Of a stretch of DNA of 64,000 nt, positions 17,139 to 26,264 are shown in pieces. The position numbers and the translations under genes were made by a program. Under the pieces are notes generated by a model that saw only the letters and a program-made list of their open reading frames with translations, was not told where the DNA came from and ran no database searches. This DNA comes from Streptomyces fuscichromogenes (lineage in GTDB: Bacteria; Actinomycetota; Actinomycetes; Streptomycetales; Streptomycetaceae): positions 1-64,000 of the forward strand of contig NZ_BMML01000022.1 of NCBI RefSeq assembly GCF_014645815.1. The letters run 5' to 3'. Position 1 is the first letter of the stretch. Each line of letters opens with the position of its first letter.

Positions 17139-18676
17139 GCGGTCACCGCCGCTCCGTCGAAGAAGGCGTCGACGAGCCGTTCCCGGTCCAGTTCCGTCCG
17201 GGCGAGTCCGGCGGCCAGGGAGCCCTCCCGGAACACCAGGACGCGGTCCATCAGCTCGACGTGCTCGTCGACCTCCGAGGACAGCATGACGACGGTCAGT
17301 CCCTGTGCCGACAGCTCGCGCAGCAGCCGGTAGAGGTCGCGTTTCGCTCCCACGTCGATTCCCCTCGTAGGATCGTTGAGCAGCAGGATCTCCGGGTCGG
17401 CGGCCAGCCAGCGGGCGATGACGACCTTCTGCTGGTTGCCGCCGCTGAGTGTGGTGACGGCGTCCGACGAACGGCCGTACTTGATGGCGAGCCGCTCCAC
17501 GTAGTGGGCGAACCGCCGCTCGGCGGCGGCCTCGGACAGCAGCCCCCCGCGGACGTCCCGGTCGGCGGTGGCGACGGCGAAGTTGTCCAGGATGGACATC
17601 CACGGCAGGATCGACTCCCCGCGCCGGTCCCGGGCGACGTAGGCGATGCCCAGGTCCCGCGCCCGGCGCGGATCGGTGACGCGGTGCTCGCCGTCCCCCT
17701 CGGTCCGCACCACGCCCTCGGTGTCGCCGTGTCCGAGCAGGAGCCGGAGGAACTCGTCCTGGCCGTGCCCCTCCAGGCCGGCCAGCCCGACGATCTCGCC
17801 GCGGCGGAACTCGGCGTGGCAGGGCTGACCGCCGGGACGCAGCCGGGAGCCCGTGACCCGCAGGACGACGGGGCGTTCGGCCGGGTCGCAGGCGGCGGGC
17901 TCCGAGCTGTCCGCGGGCGGAACCAGGTGGGCGCCGCCGGTCATCAGCCGGATCATCTCGTCGTGGTCCCAGTCGGCGCCGAGGGTGCCCACCGTACGGC
18001 CCGACCGGAGCACGGTGACGCGGTCACCGATCTCGCGGATCTCGTCCATCCGGTGCGTGATGAGGACGACGCTCATGCCCTGTGCGGCCCGCTCCTTCAC
18101 CAGGGTGAACAGCCGGGTACGGGTGTCGAGGTCGAGGGCCGAGGTCGCCTCGTCGAGGATCAGCACCCTGGGGTCGCGCAGCAGCGACCGGGCGATGCCG
18201 CAGGCCTGGCGGTCGCTGAGCTGGAGCGAGCCGAAGGGGGCGTCGAGCGGCGGAGGCGTGACCAGCAGCGCGGCAAGGACCTCCGCCGCCTTCTCGCGGC
18301 GGCCGGCGTCCCGTGCCACCGGGCGCAGCGGACGGTCCGCGCCGAGCCACAGGTTGTCCAGGACGGTCCGGTTCTCGACGCCGAGTACCTCCTGGAACAC
18401 GGTGTCGATGCCCGCGCGGAGCGCCTGGGCGGGGTTGCGGGGGGCGAAGGCCCGGCCGCCGACCGTCATGGAGCCGGTGTCGGGGCGGTGCACTCCGCTG
18501 AGGATCTTGACCAGGGTGCTCTTCCCCGAGCCGTTCTCCCCCACCAGGGCGTGTACCTCGCCGGGGAACAGGCGCAGGGCGGCATCCTGCAGGGCGACCG
18601 TCGGACCGAAGTGCTTCCGTAGGCCGTCGACCGCCAGGACGGCTTCCGGCCCGGTTGTGAGCGGGTGGGTCGGCAC
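17135..18676 (-). CDS. Ribose-type ABC transporter ATPase (two nucleotide-binding domains)
   Basis: 513 residues from a GTG at 18676 preceded by AGGAGGGG. First domain: Walker A GENGSGKST near residue 55, Walker B VLILDEATSALD, with a degenerate signature (SLQLSDRQACGIA). Second domain: degenerate Walker A (LEGHGQDEF) but a good signature LSGGNQQKVVIARWL and Walker B ILLLNDPTRGID. This asymmetric double design is normal for RbsA/MglA-type importers. First gene of the five-gene leftward operon (ATPase, two permeases, binding protein, SDR). Two near-identical GntR-type operator elements lie in its upstream region, shared with the divergent NmrA/oxidase operon. Confidence 0.87.
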   Translation of the reverse strand: MPTHPLTTGPEAVLAVDGLRKHFGPTVALQDAALRLFPGEVHALVGENGSGKSTLVKILSGVHRPDTGSMTVGGRAFAPRNPAQALRAGIDTVFQEVLGVENRTVLDNLWLGADRPLRPVARDAGRREKAAEVLAALLVTPPPLDAPFGSLQLSDRQACGIARSLLRDPRVLILDEATSALDLDTRTRLFTLVKERAAQGMSVVLITHRMDEIREIGDRVTVLRSGRTVGTLGADWDHDEMIRLMTGGAHLVPPADSSEPAACDPAERPVVLRVTGSRLRPGGQPCHAEFRRGEIVGLAGLEGHGQDEFLRLLLGHGDTEGVVRTEGDGEHRVTDPRRARDLGIAYVARDRRGESILPWMSILDNFAVATADRDVRGGLLSEAAAERRFAHYVERLAIKYGRSSDAVTTLSGGNQQKVVIARWLAADPEILLLNDPTRGIDVGAKRDLYRLLRELSAQGLTVVMLSSEVDEHVELMDRVLVFREGSLAAGLARTELDRERLVDAFFDGAAVTA

Positions 18677-18718
18677 TGACCCCCTCCTGACTTGGGTGAG
18701 GCAGGGAACCAGACTGTG

Positions 18719-18742
18719 TGATTGTCGTCTGGTCATACAATG
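18719..18742. promoter_or_regulatory. GntR-regulon operator, copy 1 of a pair
   Basis: TGATTGTCGTCT followed by GGTCATACAATG. The GTCATACAA half (18732-18740) is the conserved part; outer ATTGT/ACAAT are inverted. It lies in the 221-bp divergent spacer between the ABC ATPase and the NmrA gene. Confidence 0.55.
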
Positions 18743-18811
18743 CTTGGACTGCGAGGAGGACCGTAGCGTGCAGGGAATGCGACGTCCAGAGGTAACGCCA
18801 CAGGTAATGCC

Positions 18812-18835
18812 TGATTGTCGTCTCGTCATACAAAG
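18812..18835. promoter_or_regulatory. GntR-regulon operator, copy 2 of a pair
   Basis: TGATTGTCGTCT then CGTCATACAAAG, almost identical to the element 93 bp to the left and in the same orientation. It is nearer the rightward NmrA/oxidase operon, so the two copies may each serve one promoter. Confidence 0.55.
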
Positions 18836-18897
18836 AGTACGGTTTCTCGAAACCGACACCCGGGCGGGCCGGGGCGGCGAGCACCCAAGGAGTGCGC

Positions 18898-19836
18898 GTG
18901 TACCTCATCACCGGTGCCAGCGGAGGGCTGGCCCAGACCGCGGCAGAGCTGCTACTGAAGTCGGTCCCCGCCGACCAGGTCGTCCTGACCACGCGGGCGC
19001 CCGGCAACCTGCGGTCCTTCGCCGACCGTGGCGTCCACGTGCGCTACGCCGACTTCGCCGAACCGGGCAGTCTCCAGGCGGCCTTCACCGGCGCGGAGCG
19101 GATGCTGCTCGTCTCCACCGCCCAGGTCGGCTCACGCATCGGATTCCACCGCGCGGCCATCGAGGCGGCCGGGAGGGCGGGAGTCCGGTACCTCGCGTAC
19201 ACGTCGATCGTCGGCGCCGGCATCGAGGAGAACGACGCCGTCGTCTGTGTCGAGCACCGCGCGACGGAGGCCATACTGCGCGAGTCGGGACTGCGCTGGA
19301 ACGTTCTGCGCGACTCCCAGTACGCGCAGGCGGTGGCCTACTTCATCGCTCCCGGCGCGATCGCCGCCGGGGAGATGGTCGGCGCCTGGGGCGAGGGCGG
19401 TGTCGGCTTCGTGTCCAGGGACGACTGCGCGGCCGCCGCCGTCGGCGCGCTGCTCGGCCGCGGCGAAGACGACCGGGCCTACGAGATCACCGGCCCGGAA
19501 CAGCTGACGTACCGTCAAATCTGCGCGCTGATCACCGAGATCAGCGGCACGGACGTGTCCTACAAACCGATCGGTGACGAGGAGCAGTACGCCATTTTCG
19601 ACTCCCTCGGCGTGCCCCGGGAATACGACGCCGACGCGCTCGCCGCCTCTCCCATCCCGTGGAACAGCGACGACATGGTGTCGTTCAGCCGTGCGATCCG
19701 GATCGGGCACATGGCGTCCCTCAGCGATGCCGTCCTGACGCTGGCCGGGCGGGCGCCGCGCTCGATGCGGTCGGTTCTGGAAGAGGCGGCGGCGACCTGG
19801 CCGCCCGCCCCAGCAGGGGTGGAGGCCGCGCGATGA
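18898..19836 (+). CDS. NmrA-like / atypical SDR NAD(P)-binding protein
   Basis: About 312 residues from the GTG at 18898, five bases after AAGGAG (GTG 18892 is within the ribosome site). YLITGASGGLAQTAAELLL is the dinucleotide-binding motif of NmrA/quinone-reductase-2-like proteins (cf. NAD(P)H:quinone oxidoreductase QorB). ERMLLVSTAQVGSRI and YTSIVGAG follow the same family pattern, with no classical YxxxK. The C-terminus has a ~60-residue helical tail. It overlaps the VAO oxidase by ATGA, so they work together, possibly by reducing a quinone or quinone methide made by the oxidase. That role is inference; a redox-sensor role is also possible. Confidence 0.75.
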   Translation: MYLITGASGGLAQTAAELLLKSVPADQVVLTTRAPGNLRSFADRGVHVRYADFAEPGSLQAAFTGAERMLLVSTAQVGSRIGFHRAAIEAAGRAGVRYLAYTSIVGAGIEENDAVVCVEHRATEAILRESGLRWNVLRDSQYAQAVAYFIAPGAIAAGEMVGAWGEGGVGFVSRDDCAAAAVGALLGRGEDDRAYEITGPEQLTYRQICALITEISGTDVSYKPIGDEEQYAIFDSLGVPREYDADALAASPIPWNSDDMVSFSRAIRIGHMASLSDAVLTLAGRAPRSMRSVLEEAAATWPPAPAGVEAAR

Positions 19837-21428
19837 GCACGGAGACGAACGCAGCGGACGACCACACGTACCTCGGCGAGAAGGCCCTGCAGGCCTTCGT
19901 CGACCTGCTCGGCGAGGACGGGGTCGTCCTCGGCGAGGGCCGGTTCCACGAGCAGTACCGGGACAAGTACTGGCACCGCGACGACGACACCTACGACCCG
20001 GCCGCCGTACTGCTGCCGCGCAGCACCGAGGAGGTACAGGCGGTCGTCCGGATCGCGAACGAGTTCGGGGTGCCGATCTGGACCTCCTCGCAGGGCCGCA
20101 ACTACGGCTACGGCGGCTCCTCGCCCCGGCTGAAGGCGACCGTCGTGGTCAGCCTGACCCGGATGAACCGCGTCCTGGAGATCAACCGCGACCTCGCGTA
20201 CGCGGTGGTGGAGCCGGGCGTGCGCTGGTTCGACCTGTACGACGCGCTGAAGGAGTCCGGCAACGAGGACCTGATGGTGACCGTGCCCGACCTCGGCTGG
20301 GGCAGTGTCATCGGCAACTCCCTCGACTGCGGGATCACCTACCAGCCCTACGGCGCCGACTTCATGGCCCCGTGCGGCATGGAAGTCGTCCTGGCCAACG
20401 GGGAGTTGCTGCGCACGGGGATGGGTGCCATCCCGGACAACAAGTCCTGGCACACCTACAAGCGCGGCCTCGGGCCGGTCCTCGACGGGCTGTTCGTGCA
20501 GTCCAACTTCGGCATCGTGACGCGGATGGGCTACTGGCTGATGCCCCGCCCCGAGGCGTACGCGCCGTTCTTCCTCACGGTGCCGCGGGACGAGCACCTG
20601 GAGCAGGCCGTCGACATCATCCGCAGGCTCCGCCTGGACGGCACCCTGCGCGGGGTGCCGAGCATGTACAACACCGTGACGCTGGCGGCCCAGTTCCCCG
20701 ACGTGATGGGGCGGTTCGCGGGCGCCGAAGGGGCCTTCAGCGAGGAGACCCTGGACGCGATGGCCGACGCGACCGGGCTCGGCCGGTGGGCGCTGCGCGG
20801 CGCGCTGTGGGGCGACGGCCCTGTGGTGGAGCACCGGTTGGCGAAGATCCGGGCGGCGTGGAGTGCGATCCCGGGCGGACAGGTGCTGTTCGAGCGGACG
20901 TACGGGCCCGACGAGTACGACCAGATCCGCTCGATCCCCGACAAGTGCCAGGGAGGTCTGCCCGGTCTGGAACTGATCGAGGCCATCCCCGAGGGCGTCG
21001 CGCACATCGGCTTCTCCCCCGCCATCCCGCTGGTCGGCAGTGACGTGCGGGAGGTCGTCGACCTCTTCGACCGGATCGTGCGCGAGCAGGTCGGGGTCAA
21101 CGTGGCCGGCGGGCTGCTGATCATCAACGAGCGGACGGCGCTGTACGTCACCGGGCTGAACTACGACTACCGGGACGCGGAGCAGTGCCGGCGGGCGTAC
21201 GAAGCGGTCAGGGTTCTGGTGGCCGAGGCCGGCAGGCGGGGCTACGGCGAGTACCGCGCACACCTGGACTTCATGGACCTGGCGTCGGCGCAGTACTCCT
21301 TCAACGACCACGCCTACCGGCGGTTCTGCGAGACGGTCAAGGACGCGGTGGACCCGAACGGGATCCTGTCGCCGGGACGGCACGGGATCTGGCCGGAGCG
21401 GCTGCGGCATCTGGCGGACCGCGGCTGA
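19833..21428 (+). CDS. Vanillyl-alcohol-oxidase / 4-cresol-dehydrogenase-type flavoprotein 1
   Basis: 531 residues, the length of VAO/PCMH enzymes. FAD-binding (PCMH) domain: VPIWTSSQGRNYGYGGSSPR at about residues 80-99, AVVEPGVRWFDLYDAL, PDLGWGSVIGNSLDCG, MEVVLANGELLRTGMGA. The C-terminal DPNGILSPGRHGIWP motif is the usual end of this family. These enzymes oxidise the benzylic carbon of para-substituted phenols through a p-quinone methide, in the cytoplasm or, with a cytochrome, as dehydrogenases; no cytochrome gene is near, so an oxidase is more likely. Paralogue of the gene at 22360-23916. Substrate (alkylphenol, vanillyl alcohol, eugenol type) cannot be fixed. Confidence 0.85.
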   Translation: MSTETNAADDHTYLGEKALQAFVDLLGEDGVVLGEGRFHEQYRDKYWHRDDDTYDPAAVLLPRSTEEVQAVVRIANEFGVPIWTSSQGRNYGYGGSSPRLKATVVVSLTRMNRVLEINRDLAYAVVEPGVRWFDLYDALKESGNEDLMVTVPDLGWGSVIGNSLDCGITYQPYGADFMAPCGMEVVLANGELLRTGMGAIPDNKSWHTYKRGLGPVLDGLFVQSNFGIVTRMGYWLMPRPEAYAPFFLTVPRDEHLEQAVDIIRRLRLDGTLRGVPSMYNTVTLAAQFPDVMGRFAGAEGAFSEETLDAMADATGLGRWALRGALWGDGPVVEHRLAKIRAAWSAIPGGQVLFERTYGPDEYDQIRSIPDKCQGGLPGLELIEAIPEGVAHIGFSPAIPLVGSDVREVVDLFDRIVREQVGVNVAGGLLIINERTALYVTGLNYDYRDAEQCRRAYEAVRVLVAEAGRRGYGEYRAHLDFMDLASAQYSFNDHAYRRFCETVKDAVDPNGILSPGRHGIWPERLRHLADRG

Positions 21429-21456
21429 GGTCCCAGATCTCGGCGGACGACGCCAA

Positions 21457-21489
21457 AGGCCCCGACTCATGGAAAGCGAGTCGGGGCCT
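21457..21489. terminator. Bidirectional terminator hairpin
   Basis: AGGCCCCGACTC (21457-21468) pairs perfectly with GAGTCGGGGCCT (21478-21489) around a 9-nt loop, between the converging oxidase 1 gene and the SDR gene. On the plus strand a CTTTGT stretch follows. Confidence 0.75.
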
Positions 21490-21535
21490 CCGGCTTTGTC
21501 AGCGGCTTCAGGGTCAGTGGCTCGGGGCCGGTGGG

Positions 21536-22363
21536 TCAGGCGCGCGGAGCCGCTCTCTCGAACGCCGCCTCGATGCGCGCCATCCGCTCGCTCACCATCG
21601 GGTACCACTCCGGGTGCGTGACGATGTGGGTCTCGCCGCGCGCGAGGGCCGCCAGGACGACGTCACCGACCTCCACCGGGTCCAGCCAGCGCAGCTTCGC
21701 CACCTCCGGGTCCTCGGCGATGTCGTTCTGCACGAAGGCGCTGTCCGCCGCCCCCTCCGGCCTGGTCCGCAGGCTGCGGGCGATGTTGCTGCGGACCGTA
21801 CCGGGCGCGAGTACGGCCGCCCCGACGTTCGAGCCCTCCCGCCTCAGCTCCTGCGCCAGCGCCTCCGTGAGGCCCATGATCGCGAACTTCGTCGTGGCGT
21901 ACGCGCCCAGGCCGGGCATGTCGGCGACGAAGCCGCCCATGGAGGACGTGTTCACCAGGTACGCCGGCTCGCCGTGCCGCTTCAGCAGCGGCAGGAAGGC
22001 GTGGACGCCGTGGACGACACCGTCGAGGTTGACCCCGAGGATCCACTTCCAGTCCGCGAGGGTCATGTCGGCGATCCGTGACTCGGGACCGACACCGGCG
22101 TTGTTGAACACCAGGTGCACCTTGCCGAACCGCTCGACGACGTGGTCGGCCAGCGCCTGCACGCTCGCGGCGTCGGAGACGTCCGTACGGATCCCCACCG
22201 CCCCGACCTCCTCGGAAGCGGCCGCCAGCGGGCCCTCCTCGATGTCGGCGATCACCACCTGGGCGCCGCGCTCCGCCAGCCGCCGCGCGATGCCCTTGCC
22301 GATGCCGGACGCGCCGCCGGTCACCACGGCGACGAGCCCGCTCACCTCCTTGATCACCGTCAT
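21536..22363 (-). CDS. Short-chain dehydrogenase/reductase
   Basis: 275 residues. TGGASGIGKGIA (cofactor motif), ADIEEGP after strand 2 (acidic, NAD-type), NNAGVGPES, and catalytic NTSSMGGF then YATTKFAI. Its ATG overlaps the stop of VAO oxidase 2 (ATGA), so it probably handles the same side chain, for example by oxidising the alcohol made by the oxidase to a ketone or aldehyde. Last gene of the five-gene leftward operon that begins with the flavin reductase fusion. Confidence 0.83.
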   Translation of the reverse strand: MTVIKEVSGLVAVVTGGASGIGKGIARRLAERGAQVVIADIEEGPLAAASEEVGAVGIRTDVSDAASVQALADHVVERFGKVHLVFNNAGVGPESRIADMTLADWKWILGVNLDGVVHGVHAFLPLLKRHGEPAYLVNTSSMGGFVADMPGLGAYATTKFAIMGLTEALAQELRREGSNVGAAVLAPGTVRSNIARSLRTRPEGAADSAFVQNDIAEDPEVAKLRWLDPVEVGDVVLAALARGETHIVTHPEWYPMVSERMARIEAAFERAAPRA

Positions 22364-23916
22364 GAGTCGGCCTTCCGGTAGAGGGACGGCCAGACACCGT
22401 GCCGGCCCGGGGACAGGATCCCGTTCGGGTCCACCGCGTCCTTGATCCGCTCGACGAAGCGCCGGTACGCGTGGTCGTTGAAGGAGTACTGGTCGGCCGC
22501 CAGGTCCATGAAGTCCAGATGCGCGCGGTACTCGCCGTACCCGAGCGCCCCTACCTCTCTCACCAGCATCTTCGCGGTGTTCACCGCAGCGCTCACCTGC
22601 TTCTCGTCGCGGGTGTCGAAGCTGATGCTGCTCACGACGATGGCGCTGCGGTCGTTGATCGGGAAGACCGCGCAGACGAAGTTCGTTCCGGCCCGGTCGG
22701 TCACGAGGCGGTGGATCACGTCCACCACCTTGCGGACCTCTCCCCCGGTGAGGGGCACCACCGGCGAGAAGCCGATGTGGCCGACGAAGTCCGGGATCAC
22801 CTCCATCAGGTCCATGCTGGGGACGCCGGCCTGCACCTTCTCCATGAACGTGGTCAGCTCGCCCCACTCGTGGCGCAGAAAGGTGCGGTGATGGTCGACG
22901 CGCGAGCCCTCGATGGCCGACCACGCCGCCCGGATGCGCCGCAGGTGGTGTTCGACGACCGGTCCGTCTCCCCACAGGGCCGTGCGCAGGCCCCAGCGTC
23001 CGATGCCGGTGCGCGTGGCGAGGGCGTCCAGTGTCTCCTCGCTCGCCGGGCCCTCGGCTCCCGCGAACTCACCCAGCAGCTCCGGGAATTGAGCTGCCAT
23101 GGTGATGGTGTTCTGCAGGTTCGGCACGCCGCGGATCACTCCGTCGAGGCGGAGTTCACGGATGATGTCGACGGCCTGGGCGAGCTGGTCGTCCCGCGGG
23201 ACGGTGAGGTACAGCGGCGCGTACGCCTCCGGGCGGCGCTGGAGCCAGACGCCCGCGCGCGTGACGACGCCGTAGTTGGACTGGATGAACAGCGGGTCGA
23301 GGACGGGGCCGAGGCCGCGCTGGTAGACGTGCCAGGCGGGGTTGTCCGGGATGGCGCCCATGCCGGTGCGCAGGATCTCGCCGTCCGCGAGGACCACCTC
23401 CATCCCGCACAGCTTCTGGAAGTCGGAACCGTTCGGGCCGTAGGTGACGCCGTTGTCGAGGGAGTTGCCGATGACGCTCCCCCAGCCGAGGTCGGGGATC
23501 GAGCACCACAGGTCGCCGTTGCCGGACGCCTCCAGCGCCTCGTACAGGTCGAACCAGCGCACGCCCGGCTCGACCACGGCGTACGCGAGTTCGCGGTTGA
23601 TCTCCAGGACCCGGTTCATCCGGCGGAAACTGATCAGGAGGGAGCCTCGGACGCGGGGCGAGGGGCCGCCGTAACCGTTGTTGCGGCCCTGGGAGGAGGT
23701 CCACACGGGGATGCGGTACTCGTTCGCGAGGCGGAGGACGTCCCGCACCTGTTCGGTGCGGGTGGGGAACACGACGGCGGAGGAGTCGTAGGTGCGGTCG
23801 CCCTGGAACCAGTAGGGGTCGCGGTAGGTGTCGCGTTCGGCGTCGGTCAGCAGGACGGCGTCCGCGCCGACCACCTCGGTCAGACGGCGCACGGCTTCGG
23901 GCGTGAGGGGCGTCAT
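22360..23916 (-). CDS. Vanillyl-alcohol-oxidase / 4-cresol-dehydrogenase-type flavoprotein 2
   Basis: 518 residues from ATG 23916. Same architecture as the oxidase at 19833-21428: TSSQGRNNGYGGPSPRV, VVEPGVRWFDLYEALE, DLGWGSVIGNSLDNG, CGMEVVLADGEILRTGMG and the C-terminal DPNGILSPGRHGVWP. It is clearly a paralogue. Translationally coupled to the alpha/beta hydrolase before it and the SDR after it (both ATGA overlaps). Two diverged copies in one island suggest two related substrates or two steps on one side chain. Confidence 0.85.
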   Translation of the reverse strand: MTPLTPEAVRRLTEVVGADAVLLTDAERDTYRDPYWFQGDRTYDSSAVVFPTRTEQVRDVLRLANEYRIPVWTSSQGRNNGYGGPSPRVRGSLLISFRRMNRVLEINRELAYAVVEPGVRWFDLYEALEASGNGDLWCSIPDLGWGSVIGNSLDNGVTYGPNGSDFQKLCGMEVVLADGEILRTGMGAIPDNPAWHVYQRGLGPVLDPLFIQSNYGVVTRAGVWLQRRPEAYAPLYLTVPRDDQLAQAVDIIRELRLDGVIRGVPNLQNTITMAAQFPELLGEFAGAEGPASEETLDALATRTGIGRWGLRTALWGDGPVVEHHLRRIRAAWSAIEGSRVDHHRTFLRHEWGELTTFMEKVQAGVPSMDLMEVIPDFVGHIGFSPVVPLTGGEVRKVVDVIHRLVTDRAGTNFVCAVFPINDRSAIVVSSISFDTRDEKQVSAAVNTAKMLVREVGALGYGEYRAHLDFMDLAADQYSFNDHAYRRFVERIKDAVDPNGILSPGRHGVWPSLYRKADS

Positions 23917-24920
23917 CGTGTCTTCACCAGCCCGTCCAGCCAGGCGATGACCGGCTTGACCGTCTCGGCGGAGTTGGCCTCCAGGATCAGCCCGTGGCCG
24001 TTGCCGACGACACCGACGTCGGCCAGCGGGAGCAGTTCGGCGTTCGCGCCCACCGCGCACAGGAAGTCGACCAGGGGCGGGGACTGGGCCGCGCTGCCGG
24101 ACGCACTGGCGGTCACGACGGCGACCGGGATGCCGGTGAGGCCGGGGATCCGGTGCCCCGCGGGGTCGGCCTTCAGCCGGTCCGGGGAGTCGATGGCCGG
24201 CTCGGTGGTGAGCTCGGCGTACGTCAGGCCGTAGGTGATCTCGCCCAGGCCGGGGAAGTCGGCGTACGGCGGGCCCATCGGTTCGATCGCGACGATGGCC
24301 TCGACCAGGTCGGGGCGCCGGTTCGCGGCGAGCCAGCCACCCGGGCTGCCGGCCGAGTGGGTGATCAGCACTGCGGGGCCGATCCGGTCCAGCAGGGCGG
24401 CGATGCGTTCTCCGTCCAGTCGCTGGCCCTCGGCGAAGTCGGCCAGGAAGAAGCCCATCGCCGACGTCAGCTGCTGGAACTCGGGGCCGTCGAAGGTGCG
24501 GTCCCAGGGCCACTGCGTGTGGGACTCGGCGGCTTCCGGGGGCGCGAACAGGAAGCTCGCGAACTCCAGCGGCAGCGGCGGGGCCATCGGGCCCAGTCCG
24601 TCCGGGTGGTGCGGGGAGCGCCCGTGGCCGGGGCGGTCGACGACGTACACGGCGTATCCGGCGCGCACCAGGTCGTAGGCCCAGCCCTGCCGGCCGTCCG
24701 GGGTGCCCAGCCAGTCGGTGCCCTGGCCGCCGCCACCGTGGACGAGGACGAGCGGGTGAGAGCGGGTGATCTCGACGGGCGCCAGCCACTCGACGTAGAG
24801 CGGCCCGCGCGGAAGGGTGCCGTGCGGGGTGGCGATCCGCTCACCGGGTATCCAGAAGAAACCGGTGCGCAGGGTGATCGGCTCGACCCGGTCGTCGAGA
24901 TGGGGTGGGGTGTCGGTCAT
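23913..24920 (-). CDS. Alpha/beta hydrolase
   Basis: 335 residues from ATG 24920 (AGGAAG upstream). LVLVHGGGGQGTDWLG is the oxyanion-hole region, VVDRPGHGRSP is the typical strand-5 turn, THSAGSPGGWL holds the nucleophile serine (H-S-A-G-S), and NGHGLILE near the end holds the catalytic histidine. This resembles large secreted-type or C-C-bond hydrolases of the esterase class. It lies between monooxygenase 1 and oxidase 2, so it may hydrolyse an ester or lactone arising from the side chain. Substrate unknown. Confidence 0.78.
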   Translation of the reverse strand: MTDTPPHLDDRVEPITLRTGFFWIPGERIATPHGTLPRGPLYVEWLAPVEITRSHPLVLVHGGGGQGTDWLGTPDGRQGWAYDLVRAGYAVYVVDRPGHGRSPHHPDGLGPMAPPLPLEFASFLFAPPEAAESHTQWPWDRTFDGPEFQQLTSAMGFFLADFAEGQRLDGERIAALLDRIGPAVLITHSAGSPGGWLAANRRPDLVEAIVAIEPMGPPYADFPGLGEITYGLTYAELTTEPAIDSPDRLKADPAGHRIPGLTGIPVAVVTASASGSAAQSPPLVDFLCAVGANAELLPLADVGVVGNGHGLILEANSAETVKPVIAWLDGLVKTR

Positions 24921-24979
24921 GGTCGGTCTTCCTGTCTCACGGCGGCCCAACAGAGAGGAGGGGAGGAGGGAGGCGCGGT

Positions 24980-26230
24980 TCAGCGGGCCTCGGGCGGCGG
25001 GATCTCCAGGAGCAGGTTGGCGGTGTTGCGGAACGCCTGCTCGCGCAGCATGGGATTGCGGTGGGTGAGGAGCGAGGTCATGTCGCGGAAGATCCGGTCG
25101 AACCGCTCGCCCTGCCGCATGGACCCCGAGCCGACGACGCGCAGCAGGTCGTGCTGGAGCGTCTCCCAGAGCTGGATGATGATCTCCCGGACCACGCAGG
25201 CCAGGCTCCAGTCGTCGACGAAGGTGTACTCGCGGGTGCCGTCGACCGTGGCCTGGCAGTACTCGGCGTGCTGGGCGATGACGCCGTCCAGGGCCAGCTC
25301 GGCGGTCCTGATCTTCGTCCAGGCGGCGCCGTAGTGGCGCTGGTAGTCGACGTCGTACAGCCGGAGCTGGACCGGCGGAAGCGGGGTCTTGCGGGTGCGC
25401 ATGAGGCGTTCGAACTCGTCGAGGGCGTGGTAGAGGCCGCCCACGGCCAGGCTGGCCAGGGAGACGGTGAAGGTGAGCAGGCCACGGCCGGCGTACATGG
25501 GGTTGCCGTGCAGCCGGGTGCCGACCGTGCCGTCCTTCACCGGGATGTCGATCATGTTGGCGTCCTCGATGACGAGGTCGGCCGTCAGGAAGGCGTCGGT
25601 GAAGCGGATGCTCTCGGAGCCGGTGGCCTTGAGACCGGTCGACTCGCCCCAGTTGTGCAGACGCTCGAAGGTGTCCCTGGGTGCCAGGAACATGCCCATG
25701 ACCGGGGCCGAGCCGTCCTCCTGCTCCACCATGCACTGGCCGAGGTACCACGTGGACTGGGGAATGCCGGAGCAGTAGTCCACCACGCCGTTGAGGACGT
25801 AGCCGTCCTGCGTCCTCTCCGCCCTGACCGTGGGCGCGGAGACCGACGCCGCCCGGAAGTCGCGGCCCGCGAACGCCCGGTCCTGGACCTCCTTCGGGTA
25901 CCAGGAGGCGACGTGCAGAGCGTGGTTGGCGGCGAGCGTGAAACACCAGGCACTGCCCATGTCGCCGCGGGCGAGCTCCTTGCAGACCTTGAAGAACGTC
26001 CTCGGCGAGACCTCGAGGCCACCGTACGTCCTCGGTACGAACATGTCGTAGAAGCCGTGGGCGACGAACTGTTCGTGGATGTCGTCGGGGAGGTGGGTCA
26101 GGCGCTCCGCCTCCTCCTGGCGGGCGAGCAGTTCCTCCCGCATCCCCCGGGCCCGCCCGACGAGTTCCTCCTCCGAGGGCTCGGTGAGCGCACCAGGGCC
26201 GGTCTGCGCGGTGGCTTGTGCTGTGGTCAT
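24980..26230 (-). CDS. Acyl-CoA-dehydrogenase-fold flavin monooxygenase 1 (group D, HsaA/HpaH-C2-like)
   Basis: 416 residues. The fold signs are those of the oxygenase component of two-component phenol hydroxylases: FYDMFVPRTYGGLEVSP, ARGDMGSAWCFTLAANHALHVASWYP, GYVLNGVVDYCSGIPQSTW, TGLKATGSESIRF, then a helical C-terminal domain. It lacks the catalytic glutamate context of true acyl-CoA dehydrogenases. It would use FMNH2 or FADH2 from a separate reductase to hydroxylate a phenolic ring. The reductase is encoded directly upstream (26265-27431), 34 bp away. A second copy lies at 27654-28895, divergently transcribed. Confidence 0.83.
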   Translation of the reverse strand: MTTAQATAQTGPGALTEPSEEELVGRARGMREELLARQEEAERLTHLPDDIHEQFVAHGFYDMFVPRTYGGLEVSPRTFFKVCKELARGDMGSAWCFTLAANHALHVASWYPKEVQDRAFAGRDFRAASVSAPTVRAERTQDGYVLNGVVDYCSGIPQSTWYLGQCMVEQEDGSAPVMGMFLAPRDTFERLHNWGESTGLKATGSESIRFTDAFLTADLVIEDANMIDIPVKDGTVGTRLHGNPMYAGRGLLTFTVSLASLAVGGLYHALDEFERLMRTRKTPLPPVQLRLYDVDYQRHYGAAWTKIRTAELALDGVIAQHAEYCQATVDGTREYTFVDDWSLACVVREIIIQLWETLQHDLLRVVGSGSMRQGERFDRIFRDMTSLLTHRNPMLREQAFRNTANLLLEIPPPEAR

Positions 26231-26264
26231 CTCGTCTCCTGAGCGGAACGGGTCATGGACGGGT

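Noticed and set aside
17139..17603. N-terminal extension of the permease frame to 481 residues
   Set aside because: This part lies within the ATPase gene in another frame; the GTG at 17138 overlaps the ATPase stop and starts a normal RbsC-type protein.
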